Position numbers and translations under genes: made by a program
NCBI RefSeq assembly: GCF_001522865.1
Contig: NZ_LOWB01000098.1
Coordinates: 1-64,000, forward strand
From: Burkholderia sp. TSV86
GTDB taxonomy: Bacteria > Pseudomonadota > Gammaproteobacteria > Burkholderiales > Burkholderiaceae
Length of the DNA stretch: 64,000 bases
Reading direction: 5' to 3'
Notes under the pieces: generated by a model
What the model was told of the DNA's origin: nothing
Database searches by the model: none
Seen by the model: only the letters and a program-made list of their open reading frames with translations
Shown: positions 20,043 through 28,967 of the stretch, in pieces
Numbering within the stretch: position 1 is the first letter of the stretch
How the letters are laid out: each line of letters begins with the position of its first letter

Positions 20043-21124
20043 GCTGCATCTCCCTGTGAGTTGGCCGGCAGGCTGCCGCGCGCATCGCGGCCGCCTTCGG
20101 CGTCGCGCTGGTGCAGCGGTACGCAGCGCACCGTATCGCCATCGGCGACGTTGAGCGCCGCGCGCGCGTCGGCGGCAAGCGGCGCGTCGGCGCCGCTTGC
20201 GGGCAGATCCGCGAGTACGCAGCGAAACGCGTCGCCACGGCCGCTCGACAGCAGGCACGCGATCTCGCCGTGCTCCCGCGCGGATTCGCGCACCATGCGC
20301 GCGACGTTGCGCGTCACGCACGCGGTACGGTCGACTTGCGCGGTCAGCACCGGGCCGGCATCGAAAATATCGACGTAACGATCCGGCTCGAAGCCTTCTT
20401 CCAGATGAATGTCGTAGGCCAGCAGCGCATGCTCGTTCGGCTCGCCCAGCACGCGCTGCGCGGCCTCGGGCAACAGCGGCACGTAAAGCGGATAGGTCGG
20501 CATCACCTCGGCGATGAACGTGCGGCTTCTGCCGCCCGACTCGATCTCGATCGCCGCGAAATCGCGGCCGAAAAACTTGCGGCCGACCGCTTCCCAGAAC
20601 GGCGAGACGCCCGAGCCGTCGGTGACGCCGAGCAGCAGCGAGAATACTTCCGGCGTGAAGCGGTTGCGGTTCGCGGCGATATACATCATCCTCGCGCGCG
20701 ACAGCAAATGCGCGGCCGCATCGCCGCGCAGCGAAGGATCGACGTAGAAGCCCGCCAGGCGGCTCTTGCCGGTCAGTTCATGCGACATCGTGAGCGCATG
20801 GATCTTGCGATTCACATGCAGCTCGCGCGACGCATGGATCAGTGCATCGTTGCGAAACGCGTAGAACGGCTCCGAGTAGCCGGCCGCGGCGACGATGCTC
20901 GACGTGCCGAGCAGCTTGCCCGTCGCGCCGTCCTCGAGCACGAACAAATAGAACTCCTCGCCGGGAAAATCGACTTCCGCGCGAAACGAATCCTCGGAAA
21001 GCGCGACGCGCGCCTCGAGCGCCGCGCGGTCGTGCGGCAACGAATGCAGCACCGGTTGCGCGGTGCGCGCCATCTGCGCGAGCGCGTCGAGATCGGCGAG
21101 TCTGCCTGGGCGTACAAAGAGCAT
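20039..21124 (-). CDS. aruF: Arginine/ornithine N-succinyltransferase, alpha subunit (AruF-like AstA)
   Basis: 361 residues, paralogue of the following gene, sharing the YVDIFDAGPVLTAQ and SPFWEAVGRKFFGRDF blocks at equivalent positions. The C-terminus is about 20 residues longer, polar and probably disordered. The start MLFVRPGRLADLDALA fits the family. It follows astC by 54 bases and overlaps the beta gene by four bases. It is the first committed enzyme of the pathway together with AruG. Confidence 0.93.
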   Translation of the reverse strand: MLFVRPGRLADLDALAQMARTAQPVLHSLPHDRAALEARVALSEDSFRAEVDFPGEEFYLFVLEDGATGKLLGTSSIVAAAGYSEPFYAFRNDALIHASRELHVNRKIHALTMSHELTGKSRLAGFYVDPSLRGDAAAHLLSRARMMYIAANRNRFTPEVFSLLLGVTDGSGVSPFWEAVGRKFFGRDFAAIEIESGGRSRTFIAEVMPTYPLYVPLLPEAAQRVLGEPNEHALLAYDIHLEEGFEPDRYVDIFDAGPVLTAQVDRTACVTRNVARMVRESAREHGEIACLLSSGRGDAFRCVLADLPASGADAPLAADARAALNVADGDTVRCVPLHQRDAEGGRDARGSLPANSQGDAA

Positions 21125-21178
21125 CGTCGTTCCTGTCTGCTGGTCTGTCTGCTGCGATAGGCCGGGATACGGGCCGCT

Positions 21179-22417
21179 TCAGCGGGCGGCGGCGCCGGTT
21201 TGCGCTGCGGCGAGCACCTGCTCGACTGCCTTTTCGAAGCGCGCCAGGCCCTCGTCGAGCACGTCGAGTTCGATCACGAGCGACGGCGCGAAGCGCAGCA
21301 CATCCGGCCCCGCGATCAGCATGATGACGCCGTGCTCGGCCGCGGCCGACACGAAATCCTTCGCACGGCCGCCGAACGCGGCGACAAGCTCCGCGCCGAT
21401 CAGCAAGCCCTTGCCGCGAATATCGTTGAAGAGATTGAAGCGCGCGTTGATCTTCGCGAGCGTGGCCGTCAGCCGCTCGCTGCGCTCGCGCACGCCCGCG
21501 AGCAGCGCCGGATCGCTGACGAGCTCGACGACTTTCTCGGCAATTGCCGACGCCAGCGGATTGCCGCCGTATGTCGTGCCGTGCACGCCGACCTTGAAAT
21601 GCGCGGCAAGCTCGGCCGTCGTCAGCATCGCGCCGATCGGAAAGCCGTTGCCGAGCGCCTTCGCGGTCGTCAGGATATCGGGCGTGACGCCCGTGTCCAT
21701 GTAAGCGTAGAAGTGGCCCGTGCGGCCCACGCCCGTCTGCACTTCGTCAAAGATCAGCAGGGCGTCGTGGGCATCGCACGCTTCGCGCAGCGCCTTCAGG
21801 AACGCCGGATCGGCGGGAATCACGCCGCCTTCGCCCTGGATCGGCTCGACGATCACCGCGCAGGTTTGCGGACCGATCGCGGCCTTGGCCGCGGCGATAT
21901 CGTTGAACGGCAGATGCTTGATGCCGGCGGGCACCGGGCCGAAGCCGTCCGAATACTTCGGCTGGCCGCCGACGCTGACCGTGAAGAACGTGCGGCCGTG
22001 AAACGACTGGGCGAACGATACGATCTCGTATTTGTCCGCGCCGTGCCGCTCGAACGCGACGCGGCGCGCGAGCTTCAGCGCGGCCTCGTTCGCCTCCGCG
22101 CCGGAATTCGCGAAGAACGCGCGGTCGGCGAAAGTCAGCGCTTCCAGACGCTTGGCCAGACGCAGCACCGGCTCGTTCGTATAGCCGTTGCCGATGTGCC
22201 AGAGCTTGCGGCTCTGCTCGTCGAGCACCTTCAGCAGTTCCGGATGGCCGTGGCCGAGCGCCGTAACGGCGATGCCGCCCGCGAAATCGACGTAATCGCG
22301 CCCGGCCGTATCCCACACGCGCGAGCCTTCGCCGCGATCCGGCACGAACGGCGCGGGGGAGAACACCGGCACCATGACTTCATCGAAAGTCTGGCGGGAC
22401 ACGGTCGGGGTTTTCAT
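21179..22417 (-). CDS. astC: Succinylornithine/acetylornithine aminotransferase AstC (AruC)
   Basis: A 412-residue class III PLP aminotransferase. [28 protein letters not shown] and [16 protein letters not shown] with the PLP lysine are visible. In this setting it acts on succinylornithine; the family often also uses acetylornithine in biosynthesis. The start [11 protein letters not shown] follows a strong GGAAGGAG ribosome site; the 41-codon longer frame is rejected because it lies in the promoter gap. It is the first gene of the ast operon, 162 bases after the ArgR-like gene. Confidence 0.95.
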   Translation of the reverse strand: MKTPTVSRQTFDEVMVPVFSPAPFVPDRGEGSRVWDTAGRDYVDFAGGIAVTALGHGHPELLKVLDEQSRKLWHIGNGYTNEPVLRLAKRLEALTFADRAFFANSGAEANEAALKLARRVAFERHGADKYEIVSFAQSFHGRTFFTVSVGGQPKYSDGFGPVPAGIKHLPFNDIAAAKAAIGPQTCAVIVEPIQGEGGVIPADPAFLKALREACDAHDALLIFDEVQTGVGRTGHFYAYMDTGVTPDILTTAKALGNGFPIGAMLTTAELAAHFKVGVHGTTYGGNPLASAIAEKVVELVSDPALLAGVRERSERLTATLAKINARFNLFNDIRGKGLLIGAELVAAFGGRAKDFVSAAAEHGVIMLIAGPDVLRFAPSLVIELDVLDEGLARFEKAVEQVLAAAQTGAAAR

Positions 22418-22481
22418 GGGCGCTCCTTCCAATTTGTCAGAGATAACAGGTTCAAGTTTAGGAAATCGTTCGCGCGGCGTC

Positions 22482-22497
22482 TTGCGTGATTGCGACG
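22482..22497 (-). promoter_or_regulatory. Candidate ArgR half-site upstream of astC
   Basis: The minus strand reads CGTCGC, eight bases, then AA, close to the TGTCGC-N8-AA half-site described for the AraC-type ArgR of Pseudomonas. It is 65 bases upstream of the astC start codon. Only one half-site is convincing, so this remains a suggestion. Confidence 0.3.
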
Positions 22498-22579
22498 GGA
22501 AATTTTGCAGAGAATGGGCGTGGCTGAAGAGCGTCGGCAATGGCCTGCCGCGCGAGCGGCCAATCAGTCACTCAGCCAT

Positions 22580-23641
22580 TCACGGCACGCCCGAGCCGCC
22601 GCTTTTACCCCTGCCCGCCCTTTCGACCAGCGCGCCCGGCTGCGGGGCTTCGAGCCCGCCTCCTTCGATCCAGGCCCGCCGGTCCTCCCGGGGCGTCACG
22701 CCGAACCGCTCGCGGTACGCATTCGAAAAATGCGCGGCCGACGCAAACCCGCAAGCAAGGCTCACCTGCACCACCGACTTGCTGGTGCGCTGCAACTGCG
22801 TGCGCGCCTTGAGCAACCGCAGATTCAGGTAATACCGCGACGGCATCGCGCCCAGATACTGCTTGAACAGCCGCTCGAGCTGCCGCCTCGACACCCCGAC
22901 GAGCCCGGCGATCTCGTCGGTTGTCAGCGGGTCCTCGATATTCGCCTCCATCAGCAGCAGCGCATCGTTCAACCGCGGATGCCGCTCGCCCGGCGCGGTC
23001 ACGAACGGAATCCGCTGCCGCTCGTCGCCGCTTCTGAGCGTACCCGTGCCAAGCGCGTCGGCGATCCGCTCGGCGAGTTCGCGGCCGTGATCGCGGCCAA
23101 TCATCGCCAGCATGAAATCGACGCTCGCCTGCCCGCCCGCGCAGGTTGCGCGATCGCGGTCGATCTCGAAAATCTGCTGCGTGACGATCGAGCGCTCGAA
23201 CTGCTCGGCGAACTGCTGATACGTCTCCCAATTCACGCTGACCCGGTAGCCGGACAACTGCCCGGCCATCGCGAGCCACCACACGCCATGATGGATGCCC
23301 GTCACGAGCGGCGTGCGCTGCCCGACCCGCGCGAGGCTCGCGAGAAACAGCCGGTAATCGGCAAACTGCTGAAACCGCTCGCTGACGACGATCAGCCAAT
23401 CGCAAACGATCGCATCGTTGAACGCGGCATGCGCGTGCCATTGCGCGCCGCCCGCGAGCGGCACCGGCCGCCCGTCCCACGAACAGACCTGCCAGCGGTA
23501 CAAAAGGCGTCCGTCGATCTCGTTGGCGAGATTCAGCGCATCGACGATCGGCCCGACGCCCGACATCGACACCGGCGGCAACGCGACGATCGCCACCTGT
23601 ATCGTGCGAGCCGGACTCGCCGGCCGGTTCACGGACACCAC
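22580..23641 (-). CDS. argR: AraC/GlxA-type transcriptional regulator, ArgR-like
   Basis: 353 residues. The N-terminal 200 residues are a DJ-1/PfpI-like amidase domain of the GlxA group; residues about 230-325 are an AraC DNA-binding domain with two helix-turn-helix units (TTDEIAGLVGVSRRQLERLF and the VSLACGFASAAHFSNAYRERFG segment). The same gene in Pseudomonas (ArgR) lies in the arginine transport operon and activates aru/ast genes in response to arginine. Here it is 30 bases after the transporter ATPase and just before astC, so the same role is likely. The start is a GTG; two further in-frame GTG codons follow closely, so the N-terminus is not fixed. Confidence 0.88.
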   Translation of the reverse strand: MVSVNRPASPARTIQVAIVALPPVSMSGVGPIVDALNLANEIDGRLLYRWQVCSWDGRPVPLAGGAQWHAHAAFNDAIVCDWLIVVSERFQQFADYRLFLASLARVGQRTPLVTGIHHGVWWLAMAGQLSGYRVSVNWETYQQFAEQFERSIVTQQIFEIDRDRATCAGGQASVDFMLAMIGRDHGRELAERIADALGTGTLRSGDERQRIPFVTAPGERHPRLNDALLLMEANIEDPLTTDEIAGLVGVSRRQLERLFKQYLGAMPSRYYLNLRLLKARTQLQRTSKSVVQVSLACGFASAAHFSNAYRERFGVTPREDRRAWIEGGGLEAPQPGALVERAGRGKSGGSGVP

Positions 23642-23671
23642 CGCCTGCTGCGTCGCATATCGGCCGGCCCG

Positions 23672-24457
23672 TTACTTGAGGCTGCCGGACAGGAACTGCT
23701 TCAAACGCCCGCTTTGCGGACGCGCGAGCACGTCGGCGGGGTTGCCCTCCTCCTCGGTGCGCCCCTGATGCAAGAACATCACGTGATTCGACACGTTGCG
23801 CGCGAAGCCCATCTCGTGCGTGACCACGATCATCGTGCGCCCTTCGTCCGCGAGCTTTTGCATCACCTTCAGCACTTCGCCCACCAACTCCGGGTCCAGC
23901 GCCGAGGTCGGCTCGTCGAACAGCATCACGTCCGGATGCATCGCCAACGCGCGCGCGATCGCCACGCGCTGCTGTTGGCCGCCCGACAGATGCGACGGAT
24001 ACTGCTTCTCCACCCGCGGCGCGAGCCCAACCTTCTCCAGATATTCGCGCGCGCGCTCCTGCGCTTCTTTCTTCGGAATCCCGAGCACATGCACCGGCGC
24101 TTCCATCACGTTTTCCAGCACGTTCATGTGCGCCCACAGATTGAAGTGCTGGAACACCATCGCGAGCTTCGTGCGGATTCGCTGAAGCTGCTTGTGATCG
24201 GCGACTTCGAGATTGCCCGCGCGATCGGTCTTGGTGCGCACTTGCTCGCCGTCGACGACGATCTGCCCCGCGTTCGGCCGCTCGAGAAAATTAATGCAGC
24301 GCAAAAACGTGCTCTTGCCCGAGCCGCTCGCGCCGATGATGCTGATCACATCCCCCGCCTTCGCATTCAGCGACACGCCCTTGAGCACTTCGTTGTCGCC
24401 GTAGCGCTTGTGGATGTCCCGCGCCTCGAGCTTGCAGGCGGCGGCGTTCGTGTTCAT
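23672..24457 (-). CDS. hisP: Polar amino acid ABC transporter ATPase (HisP/AotP-like)
   Basis: 261 residues. Walker [10 protein letters not shown], signature LSGGQQQR, Walker [13 protein letters not shown] and the H-loop TVTHEMG equivalent ([11 protein letters not shown]) are all present, and [19 protein letters not shown] is the family N-terminus. The sequence is of the histidine/basic amino acid group. The start MNTNAAACK was preferred over a frame 39 codons longer, which has no family match. It follows the permease gene hisM by 34 bases and works with the two permeases as the energising subunit. Confidence 0.93.
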   Translation of the reverse strand: MNTNAAACKLEARDIHKRYGDNEVLKGVSLNAKAGDVISIIGASGSGKSTFLRCINFLERPNAGQIVVDGEQVRTKTDRAGNLEVADHKQLQRIRTKLAMVFQHFNLWAHMNVLENVMEAPVHVLGIPKKEAQERAREYLEKVGLAPRVEKQYPSHLSGGQQQRVAIARALAMHPDVMLFDEPTSALDPELVGEVLKVMQKLADEGRTMIVVTHEMGFARNVSNHVMFLHQGRTEEEGNPADVLARPQSGRLKQFLSGSLK

Positions 24458-24491
24458 GGTCTCTGCCAACTGGCTCTCCCCGGAAATGAAA

Positions 24492-25205
24492 TCAATGGCG
24501 GCCGGCCGCGAGATACGCGAGCCAGTGGCGCTCGGCCCGACGAAAGGCCGCGACGAGTGCGAAAGATACCGCAAGATAGATCAGCGCGGCGATTCCGAAC
24601 GACTGAAACGCCATGTACGTCGCCGAATTCGCGTCACGCGCGACTTTGAGGACGTCGGGCACGGTTGCCGTGAACGCGACGGTCGTCGCGTGCAGCATCA
24701 GGATCACCTCGTTGCTGTACAGCGGCAGCGCACGGCGCAGTGACGAAGGCAGAATCACCCGGCGGTACATCGTGAACGCGCCCATCCCGTATGCGCGCGC
24801 CGCCTCGACCTCGCCGTGCGGAATCGCGCGGATCGCGCCCGCGAAAATTTCGGTCGTGTATGCGCAAGTGTTGAGCGCGAACGCCAGGATCGTGCAATTG
24901 AAGCCGCTGCGGAAAAACGCGTCGAGCATCGCGTGCTCGCGCACGAACGCGAGGCTGTACATCCCCGTATAGATGAGCAGCAGCTGCACGTACAGCGGCG
25001 TGCCGCGAAACACATACGTGTAAAACGACACGGGCGCCGACACCCAGCGGTTCTTCGACACGCGCGCCACCGCGAGCGGCACCGAGCATACGAAGCCGAG
25101 CGCGAGCGACGCGACGAGAAGCCAGAGTGTGACCGCAAGCCCCGACATGCGCTGACCGTCCCAATAGAAGAACGCGCGCCCGAATTCCTGGAGGATCTCG
25201 ATCAT
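24492..25205 (-). CDS. hisM: Polar amino acid ABC transporter permease (HisM-like)
   Basis: 237 residues with about five hydrophobic helices. The EAA loop, which binds the ATPase, is seen as [45 protein letters not shown] is characteristic of the HisM/GlnP family. Its ATG overlaps the stop of hisQ by four bases (ATGA), so the two permeases are coupled in translation and form the transmembrane heterodimer. Confidence 0.93.
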   Translation of the reverse strand: MIEILQEFGRAFFYWDGQRMSGLAVTLWLLVASLALGFVCSVPLAVARVSKNRWVSAPVSFYTYVFRGTPLYVQLLLIYTGMYSLAFVREHAMLDAFFRSGFNCTILAFALNTCAYTTEIFAGAIRAIPHGEVEAARAYGMGAFTMYRRVILPSSLRRALPLYSNEVILMLHATTVAFTATVPDVLKVARDANSATYMAFQSFGIAALIYLAVSFALVAAFRRAERHWLAYLAAGRH

Positions 25206-25891
25206 AGTTCAGCGTGCCTCACACCGATGGAATAGCGCTTCTCGAGCTGCCGGAGCACGAGGTTCGAGAACGTCGTGATCGCAAGATAGATCAGCGCCGC
25301 GACGACGATGAAAAAGAACATGTTGAACGTGCTCTTGCCCGCATCCTGGGCGGCTTTCACGATATCGGCCAGGCCGATGATCGACACGAGCGCCGTCGCC
25401 TTCACGAGCACCTGCCAGTTGTTGCCGATGCCGGGCAGCGCGAAGCGCATCATCTGCGGAAACAGGATGCGCGCGAACACGCGCATCCCGCTCATCCCAT
25501 ACGCGCTGCCGGCCTCGAGCTGCCCGCGCGGCACCGATAGAAACGCGCCGCGAAACGTCTCGGTGAAATAAGCGCCGTAGATGAAGCCGAGCACGAGCAC
25601 GCCTGCCGCGAACGGATCGATGTCGATCTGCCGCCAGTTCATCAGGTCGGTCAGTTCGTTCAGCCAGATCTGAAGACTGTAGAACAACAGCAGCATCAGC
25701 ACGAGATCGGGCACCGAGCGGATCAGCGTCGTATAGCCAGTCGCGACGGCGCGCAGCGCCCGATTGCGCGAAAGCTTCGCGACCGCGCCGATCAGGCCGA
25801 GCGCGATCGCGGCAGCAAGCGAGAGCACCGACAGCTCGACCGTCTGCACGGTGCCGGCCCAGATGACCGGGCCAAAGCCGTATAGAAACAC
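25202..25891 (-). CDS. hisQ: Polar amino acid ABC transporter permease (HisQ-like)
   Basis: 229 residues when started at the GTG at 25891 (VFLYGFGPVIWAG), which has GGAG ten bases upstream; the long frame upstream is Arg-rich and rejected. Transmembrane helices and the EAA loop RGQLEAGSAYGMSGMRVFARILFPQMMRFALPG are clear, the latter being over 20 residues only as a whole domain. It is the first gene of the transporter-regulator-ast block. It pairs with HisM. Confidence 0.9.
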   Translation of the reverse strand: MFLYGFGPVIWAGTVQTVELSVLSLAAAIALGLIGAVAKLSRNRALRAVATGYTTLIRSVPDLVLMLLLFYSLQIWLNELTDLMNWRQIDIDPFAAGVLVLGFIYGAYFTETFRGAFLSVPRGQLEAGSAYGMSGMRVFARILFPQMMRFALPGIGNNWQVLVKATALVSIIGLADIVKAAQDAGKSTFNMFFFIVVAALIYLAITTFSNLVLRQLEKRYSIGVRHAEL

Positions 25892-26208
25892 GCTTGAGTC
25901 TCCGTGATCGTTTTGGAAGAGGCGCACGAGCGGCTGCGCCGGTTTGACGCGGATAGTCGCAAGCGAAAAAAATCCGCTCAAATGCGCCGGGCGTGCGATG
26001 CTGCGTCGCAATATACGCTTGGCGCGGACTCGCGGCGCCCGTGCGGCGCGGGTCCGGCGGAATCCGCACGCGCGGCAAACGCGTTCGGGCGCGCGCCGCA
26101 TGCCGCAATTTCGCAAGTTTCGGGTCGCTTTTTCGATAGAGCCGGAATGCGCGGCGGCCCTGCGGCGCGCAGCGGCAGGCCGCCCGCACCGGCCCAAGCG
26201 CGCGGCGC
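25892..26208. other. Gap upstream of the arginine transporter operon
   Basis: About 320 bases. It should hold the promoter of hisQ-hisM-hisP-argR. Two GTCGCAA words occur on the plus strand at 25956-25962 and 26005-26011, and the same word is in the astC upstream candidate ArgR site, but the spacing of 49 bases does not match the known ArgR half-site distance. No gene is supported. Confidence 0.4.
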
Positions 26209-26769
26209 TCAGCGCCCTTTCAGGATATCGGAGCGCGACGTCGTATAGACGAGCCCGTCAGGGCCGAAATGGACGTTGAAGAATGCGTCCTGGTTGACGC
26301 CGTCTTCGAGCCAGCGCCAGCTCCAGACCGTCTCGGGCTTGAGCGGATAGCGCGCGATCTCGGTCGGCTTGCCGAGCAGGCGCCGCACCTCGTCCTCGGT
26401 CATGCCGGGCCGGATCTTCGCGAAATTCGCCGCCGTCAGCACCTGCGTCGCGGCGATAAAGCGGCCGTTCGCGTCGATGTCGACCATATAGGTTTCGTTG
26501 CCCATCGGGCCGCGCGGATATTCGAGCCGCTTCGAGCCGTCGGTGTAGACGCGCTCGGTCTCTGGCTTGCCCATCTGGCTGCGAATCTCGGCCTCGGTCG
26601 TCACGCCCGGCGTGAGGCCCTTCAAAAATAGGGGCGCGGGCTTGACCGCGTTGAAAAAATCCTTGAGTCGCTGCACGTTCTGCTCGCTCTGGCGCTCGTC
26701 GCAACCGGCAAGCGCAAGCGCCGCGCCAAGCATCACGACAGGGAAAATGCGGAATCGGAACATCGTCAT
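26209..26769 (-). CDS. Lipoprotein with two BamE/SmpA-like repeats
   Basis: 186 residues. A lipoprotein signal is clear: MTMFRFRIFPVVMLGAALALAGC with the LAGC lipobox. The mature part has two similar blocks, LTPGVTTEAEIRSQMGKPE and IRPGMTEDEVRRLLGKPTE, each resembling the SmpA/OmlA (BamE) motif in which a short helix follows a G-K-P-T/E turn. Such proteins sit in the outer membrane, but BamE itself has only one unit and is shorter, so this is a relative of unknown role. The upstream in-frame extension is polar and precedes the lipobox by 58 residues, so the start at 26769 is preferred. Confidence 0.75.
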   Translation of the reverse strand: MTMFRFRIFPVVMLGAALALAGCDERQSEQNVQRLKDFFNAVKPAPLFLKGLTPGVTTEAEIRSQMGKPETERVYTDGSKRLEYPRGPMGNETYMVDIDANGRFIAATQVLTAANFAKIRPGMTEDEVRRLLGKPTEIARYPLKPETVWSWRWLEDGVNQDAFFNVHFGPDGLVYTTSRSDILKGR

Positions 26770-27027
26770 CGGGGAAACGGCGCGGCCTGCGCACGGCATG
26801 GAACACGCGCAAAAGCATACCGTACCGCGGCCATCGCGCGCGAAAATCCGGGGCACGCCAAAGCATGCAAAATCGAGAGGAATCGGACGGGCCAATGGCA
26901 AGCCGTCACAGGCCGGCATGGCGCGCTTGCGATTCGAATTCAAGCGTTGCGCGCGAACTCGAATTTTGGGCTCGGGCGCCGCGCCTTTGGCGCTTTGATT
27001 GTGCGTTGTGTCGTGAGCCCCGAGCCG

Positions 27028-28074
27028 TCAGAGCATAGTCCCGGCCCGCTGCTCGCGCCGCGCGGCCGCCGCCGCAGTGCGCGCCGCGCGGCGCGCATGG
27101 CTGCGAATCCGGCGGCGCGTGCGCGCCAATTCGACAAGCTGCCACGACCCGAGCGCGAGCGCGCCGAACACGAGTTCGCGCACGCGCTTGACCAGCGCAA
27201 GCGACAGCGCCGTCTCGCGATCGACGCCAAACATCTGCGCGAGCAGCACGACCGTCGCTTCCTGAACGCCCAGCCCGCCCGGAACCATGAACGCCGCATG
27301 GCGAACCGCCTGCGTCATTGCCTCGATCGCGACCGCGCCGCCGAGCGACACCGGATGACCGAGCAGCGCGAGCGCCCAATAAATTTCGAGCGCGCCCACC
27401 ACATAGCCGGCGAGTTGCCAGAAGAACGCACGAAACAGCAGGCCCGCGCGCGACATCAGCGCATCGATGTCGACGTCGAGACGCTTGCCGTCGACACCTT
27501 GCAGCAGGCGGTGCGAATCGCCGAGCAGCCGGCCCGCGAAACGCTCGATCGCATGAAAAACGCCGCCGCGGCGCATCAACACGAACGCCAGCACCGGCAC
27601 CGGCAGCGACAGCACGAGCGCGACGCCGATCGTATGCGCGCCGACGCCGCGCTGCGTGCCGGCGAGCAGCATCACAAGACCAAGCGCGGCAAACGCGTAC
27701 TGAACGGCAACCGTCACGAGCACCTCGACGATCACCGAAGCCGTCACCCGGCTCGCATCGGGCACGCGCCAGCGCGCCAGCCGGATGCCGACGATCTCGC
27801 CACCGACGCCGACAACCGGCAGCAACCGGTTCACCGCCTCGCGCACGGTCGCGATCCACCAGAGGAACGGCAGCGGCGCGCGCTTGTCGAGCAGCAGTCG
27901 CCACGCATGCGCATCGAGCAGCAGCGGCAAGCCGTGGAACGGCACCAGCCACAGCAGCGCAAAGCCCGCGCGGCCGATCACGTGCACGACGTCCGCCGCG
28001 CCGTCGTGCAGCAGCAGCGCGATCAGGATCGCGATCCCGAGCGGCCAGCCCAGCCATTTGAGCCAACGGGTCAT
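27028..28074 (-). CDS. hpnL: Hopanoid-associated membrane protein HpnL
   Basis: 348 residues with around eight hydrophobic segments, of the UPF0104/lysylphosphatidylglycerol synthase transmembrane family. PVVGVGGEIVGIRLAR in the first half and MVPGGLGVQEATVVLLAQM in the second are characteristic of HpnL. Its ATG overlaps the hpnK stop as ATGA. HpnL is conserved in hopanoid clusters but its reaction is not established; a role in handling or moving modified hopanoids in the membrane is often suggested. The C-terminus is a basic Arg/Ala-rich tail. Confidence 0.85.
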   Translation of the reverse strand: MTRWLKWLGWPLGIAILIALLLHDGAADVVHVIGRAGFALLWLVPFHGLPLLLDAHAWRLLLDKRAPLPFLWWIATVREAVNRLLPVVGVGGEIVGIRLARWRVPDASRVTASVIVEVLVTVAVQYAFAALGLVMLLAGTQRGVGAHTIGVALVLSLPVPVLAFVLMRRGGVFHAIERFAGRLLGDSHRLLQGVDGKRLDVDIDALMSRAGLLFRAFFWQLAGYVVGALEIYWALALLGHPVSLGGAVAIEAMTQAVRHAAFMVPGGLGVQEATVVLLAQMFGVDRETALSLALVKRVRELVFGALALGSWQLVELARTRRRIRSHARRAARTAAAAARREQRAGTML

Positions 28075-28964
28075 GATGCCCGCGCCCCGGTTCCAGCGAG
28101 GCGGCGGCCGCCGCCCGCGCGCGCGCCGCGCGCCAGCCCGAACACGTCGGCAAAGCCGCCGCGCGCGACGCCCGCCGCCCGCAACGCGGCCGACACGCGC
28201 GGCGACAGCAGCGCGGCAAGCTCGTCGGCCGGCCGGTATTCGCGCATCGACGGCGTGATCGGGCCGTCGCCCGCTTCCGCCGGATGGCAATAGATCTCGC
28301 CGACGCCGGGCGGCAGCTTCGCGAGCGCGTCGAGCAGCACGGCCTCGTCCATCCCGCCCGTCTGCGCGATGCCGACCACGTAATCGTTGTGCGCGATCCC
28401 CGCGCGAACAAGCCGGGCGCGCACGAGCGCGATCCACGGCTTGAGCCAGAACGGCATCGACGGCTCGTAAGGCAACCGCATGGCGGCCAGCCCGAATTCG
28501 CGGCCGATATCGATGATCATCGACAGCACGCTCGGGTGCAGATGGAAATGCTTGTGCGTGTTCACATGATCGAGCGTCAGCCCGGTGGCCGCGAATGCCT
28601 CGAACTGCGCGCGAATCTCGCGGCGCAACTGCGCGCGCACGTGCGGCAGGAAGAAGAACCGGCAGCCGTCCCTCGCCATCGCGTCACCGAACCGGCCGTC
28701 AGGGCCGACAAGCGCCGGGATCTCATCCACGGGCAGCGTCGCGGGGCCGTCGGCAAGCACGATATGCAGGCCGACCGCGAGCGAAGGCAGCCGCTTCGCG
28801 CGCTCGACCGCATCGCGCGCGGCGGCAGCGCCCACCATCAAGCTCGCGGCCGCCAGCACGCCATCGCGATGCGCGCGCTCGACGGCCGCGTTGACCCGCT
28901 CATGCAGGCCGAAATCGTCCGCCGTGAAAATCAACGCGCGCGGCACCGCTTCCTGCACGCTCAC
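28071..28964 (-). CDS. hpnK: Hopanoid deacetylase HpnK (ChbG/YdjC family)
   Basis: 297 residues. The metal-binding pair of the YdjC fold is seen as FTADDFGLHERVN at the N-terminus and THKHFHLHPSV in the middle; YCHPAEAG supplies a third histidine. In Burkholderia the enzyme is known to remove the acetyl group from N-acetylglucosaminyl-bacteriohopanetetrol made by HpnI. It starts 3 bases after hpnJ ends. The start MSVQEAVPRALIFTADD is close to the family N-terminus. Confidence 0.92.
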   Translation of the reverse strand: MSVQEAVPRALIFTADDFGLHERVNAAVERAHRDGVLAAASLMVGAAAARDAVERAKRLPSLAVGLHIVLADGPATLPVDEIPALVGPDGRFGDAMARDGCRFFFLPHVRAQLRREIRAQFEAFAATGLTLDHVNTHKHFHLHPSVLSMIIDIGREFGLAAMRLPYEPSMPFWLKPWIALVRARLVRAGIAHNDYVVGIAQTGGMDEAVLLDALAKLPPGVGEIYCHPAEAGDGPITPSMREYRPADELAALLSPRVSAALRAAGVARGGFADVFGLARGARAGGGRRLAGTGARAS

Positions 28965-28967
28965 GAA

